A DNA stretch of 64,000 bases from Theobroma cacao (taxonomy: Eukaryota; Streptophyta; Magnoliopsida; Malvales; Malvaceae). Below, in pieces: positions 62,588 to 64,000 of this stretch (position 1 is the first letter of the stretch; each line of letters opens with the position of its first letter). The position numbers were made by a program, and so were the translations under genes. The stretch spans positions 23,281,920-23,345,919 of the forward strand of contig NC_030854.1 in the NCBI RefSeq assembly GCF_000208745.1, in the 5' to 3' direction. Under the pieces are notes generated by a model. That model made no database searches and was not told where the DNA came from. It was given only the letters and a program-made list of their open reading frames with translations.

Positions 62588-64000
62588 TAATTCAATACCA
62601 TTTTTTACTACTTTATTTTCTAGGATATTTCTTCTACAATATATTAGGAATCTATCTGTACTAATTGTGGTTGTATTTTGAAAATCTTTTGGAAAATATT
62701 TAAAACAGAATCCTTTGCTCATACATGGAGATTTTGGTCGTGATAAACCACTTGGTCCATGGAGCATAAACTTAGCTATAACTTTGTATCTTATTAGATC
62801 CACATGGTTGGCCGGCAATTCAGCTGATATGATTCTATCTATATCTTCAAAAGATAAGCATTTATGGTCATGGTATAACCATAGAAGTATATGGACATGT
62901 GGCAACCCTAGTTTTTGAAATTCAATGGTATAAGTCACTGAATATCAAAGAGTTTAAAAAAAGTGTGTTAATATTTACATAACATTAATTCCTTGATTCT
63001 AAAAAGTATTCTATTGTCGATAAAATCTAAAATATTTGATTTATTTAATCAACTTACCAACTGTGGTAAGACCGAAATGATTGTTTTTCATCAGATCATC
63101 TATCAAACACCGGAGTTTTATTTTAAAAACTCTTAAAGTTATATCTAGTCTATCTTCTGGTCTTTGATGTGGGATCAAACTTAGTGCTCTTTCAATTTCT
63201 TTCCATTGTGCATTGCATGTAAATGTATTGAATAAGTTTGCACAACCGTAATATCTTTAGATGCCCATAGCATCTTGGTAATTTTGCAGTAAGTATCTAC
63301 GACAACTAGTAAAACTTGTAAGTAATCACATTTACCTATAATGTTTGCACTGTAATCATCTCTTGCAAATGCCTCTTTTAAACCTTTATATAATTCAACC
63401 CTCAAATTTTTTTTATTATTTCATATGTATAACAATCTTTCTTCTTCTATAGTTGCAAATGCATCTACTATAAATTGTTGAAAAAGTCTACCTTCTCTTA
63501 GTAATGTGTTTTTAACTATTGTTCGTCGTTAAATTATATAAGCATAATATTCTCGCATTTTGACATTTTGACTTTTTGGTTTTTTTTCTTATTGGTTAAT
63601 CAACATAATTCATATTAGGAATGTAACCATCTCCACCATAAGGGAAAAAAAGAGGGTATTGCATGGCCATGAAAGAAGGATGGAGTTCACTTATTCATTT
63701 AAGCCCTTCAGTAATATGATCTACTATTATATCTCGATGACCATCATATTCTCTCATAAATCACCATCATATGATCATCATATAATCTGCTATTAAGGCT
63801 ACAATTTCAGAAGAAGTTGGGAGGTTATAGTTTGGTTTATCATTATGACGTGTTGCTATTATTTTTAATCGAAAAGGTGTATAATTTGACATTGTATATC
63901 TATCCCTAGCTAACCTAAATATTTTAACTATTTGGTTATTTTCATCAAGCATTTTCATTAAACCTTTTACCATCCATTTGTTAGTGCTATTCATTGTGTT
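62588..64000 (-). pseudogene. Helitron Rep-helicase gene fragment (Rep/HUH region), truncated
   Basis: Minus-strand remains of the N-terminal, Helitron-like Rep part of a rolling-circle transposon protein, entering from beyond the right edge. In order: 63767-63994 (MLDENNQIVKIFRLARDRY ... YNLPTSSEIVALI); 63300-63405 (RVELYKGLKEAFARDDYSAN); 63060-63300 (QNYQDAMGI, stop, RYYGCANLFNTFTC, RALSLIPHQRPEDRLDIT); and 62600-62938 (YTIEFQKLGLPHVHILLWL with the two metal-binding His of the HUH motif; SAELP; HGPSG ... SPCMSKGFCFKYFPKDF). Frameshifts and stops separate the blocks. Coding stops after KNGIEL at the putative MULE end, so the Tyr motif and the helicase are absent from this window. Confidence 0.85.

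Noticed and set aside
1..64000. tRNA or rRNA genes
   Set aside because: No cloverleaf-like or rRNA-like conserved core was recognised by eye. The tRNA-like matches are only the primer-binding sites of the LTR elements.

Overview
This window looks like repeat-dense nuclear DNA from a flowering plant, probably a eudicot. It is AT-rich, has no operon-like or prokaryotic gene layout, and consists almost entirely of transposable elements nested inside one another. I see no convincing intact host gene. The only protein-coding remains I recognise are broken transposon genes: a MULE transposase of the FAR1/MURA type, a Ulp1-type (C48) protease with upstream PMD-like and coiled-coil parts, and the N-terminal Rep part of a Helitron. 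Two assembly gaps (runs of N) are present at 43145-43527 and 53770-54103.

Left part (1-22 kb): LTR fragments, a solo LTR with a TGCAA target duplication (1485-3015), a solo LTR of a second family (4065-6848, duplication TTATT), about 3 kb of unassigned sequence, a coding-free LTR retrotransposon on the minus strand (9934-13904) that holds a reversed solo LTR (11563-13256), another solo LTR (14382-15935, duplication AGTAT), then a mosaic of degraded LTR pieces to about 22.16 kb.

Middle (22-36 kb): a satellite-like array of about fourteen 252-bp units (22160-28645) that shows a five-unit higher-order period and is split by a solo LTR (23678-26673, duplication TTATT). After 1.6 kb of unassigned sequence comes a solo LTR (30274-36138, duplication GTTAC) that itself carries a solo LTR of the same family (31483-34230, duplication TCATA).

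Right part (36-64 kb): one old MULE can be followed through several later insertions. Its transposase (plus strand) starts at 36517, is cut at 38049 by a 12.6-kb LTR retrotransposon (38050-50673, duplication ATACG, itself hit by a solo LTR at 42595-45444) and resumes at 50679. A Ulp1 protease gene runs towards it on the minus strand. That gene is cut exactly beside its catalytic His-Trp by another solo LTR (51848-57555, duplication AATAC, itself hit by a solo LTR at 53259-56254) and continues from 57561 to about 60990. A probable MULE terminus at 62587 abuts a Helitron Rep gene fragment (62588-64000), and the Helitron coding homology stops exactly there. The order of events is therefore Helitron, then MULE, then LTR elements, then LTRs inside those LTRs.

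Six solo LTRs of one family all have perfect 5-bp target duplications and make up about 17.5 kb (27%) of the window. This points to very active LTR-LTR recombination. At least five stop codons in the transposase, and one clear case in the protease, are explained by C:G to T:A transitions, the pattern expected from deamination of methylated cytosine in silenced DNA.
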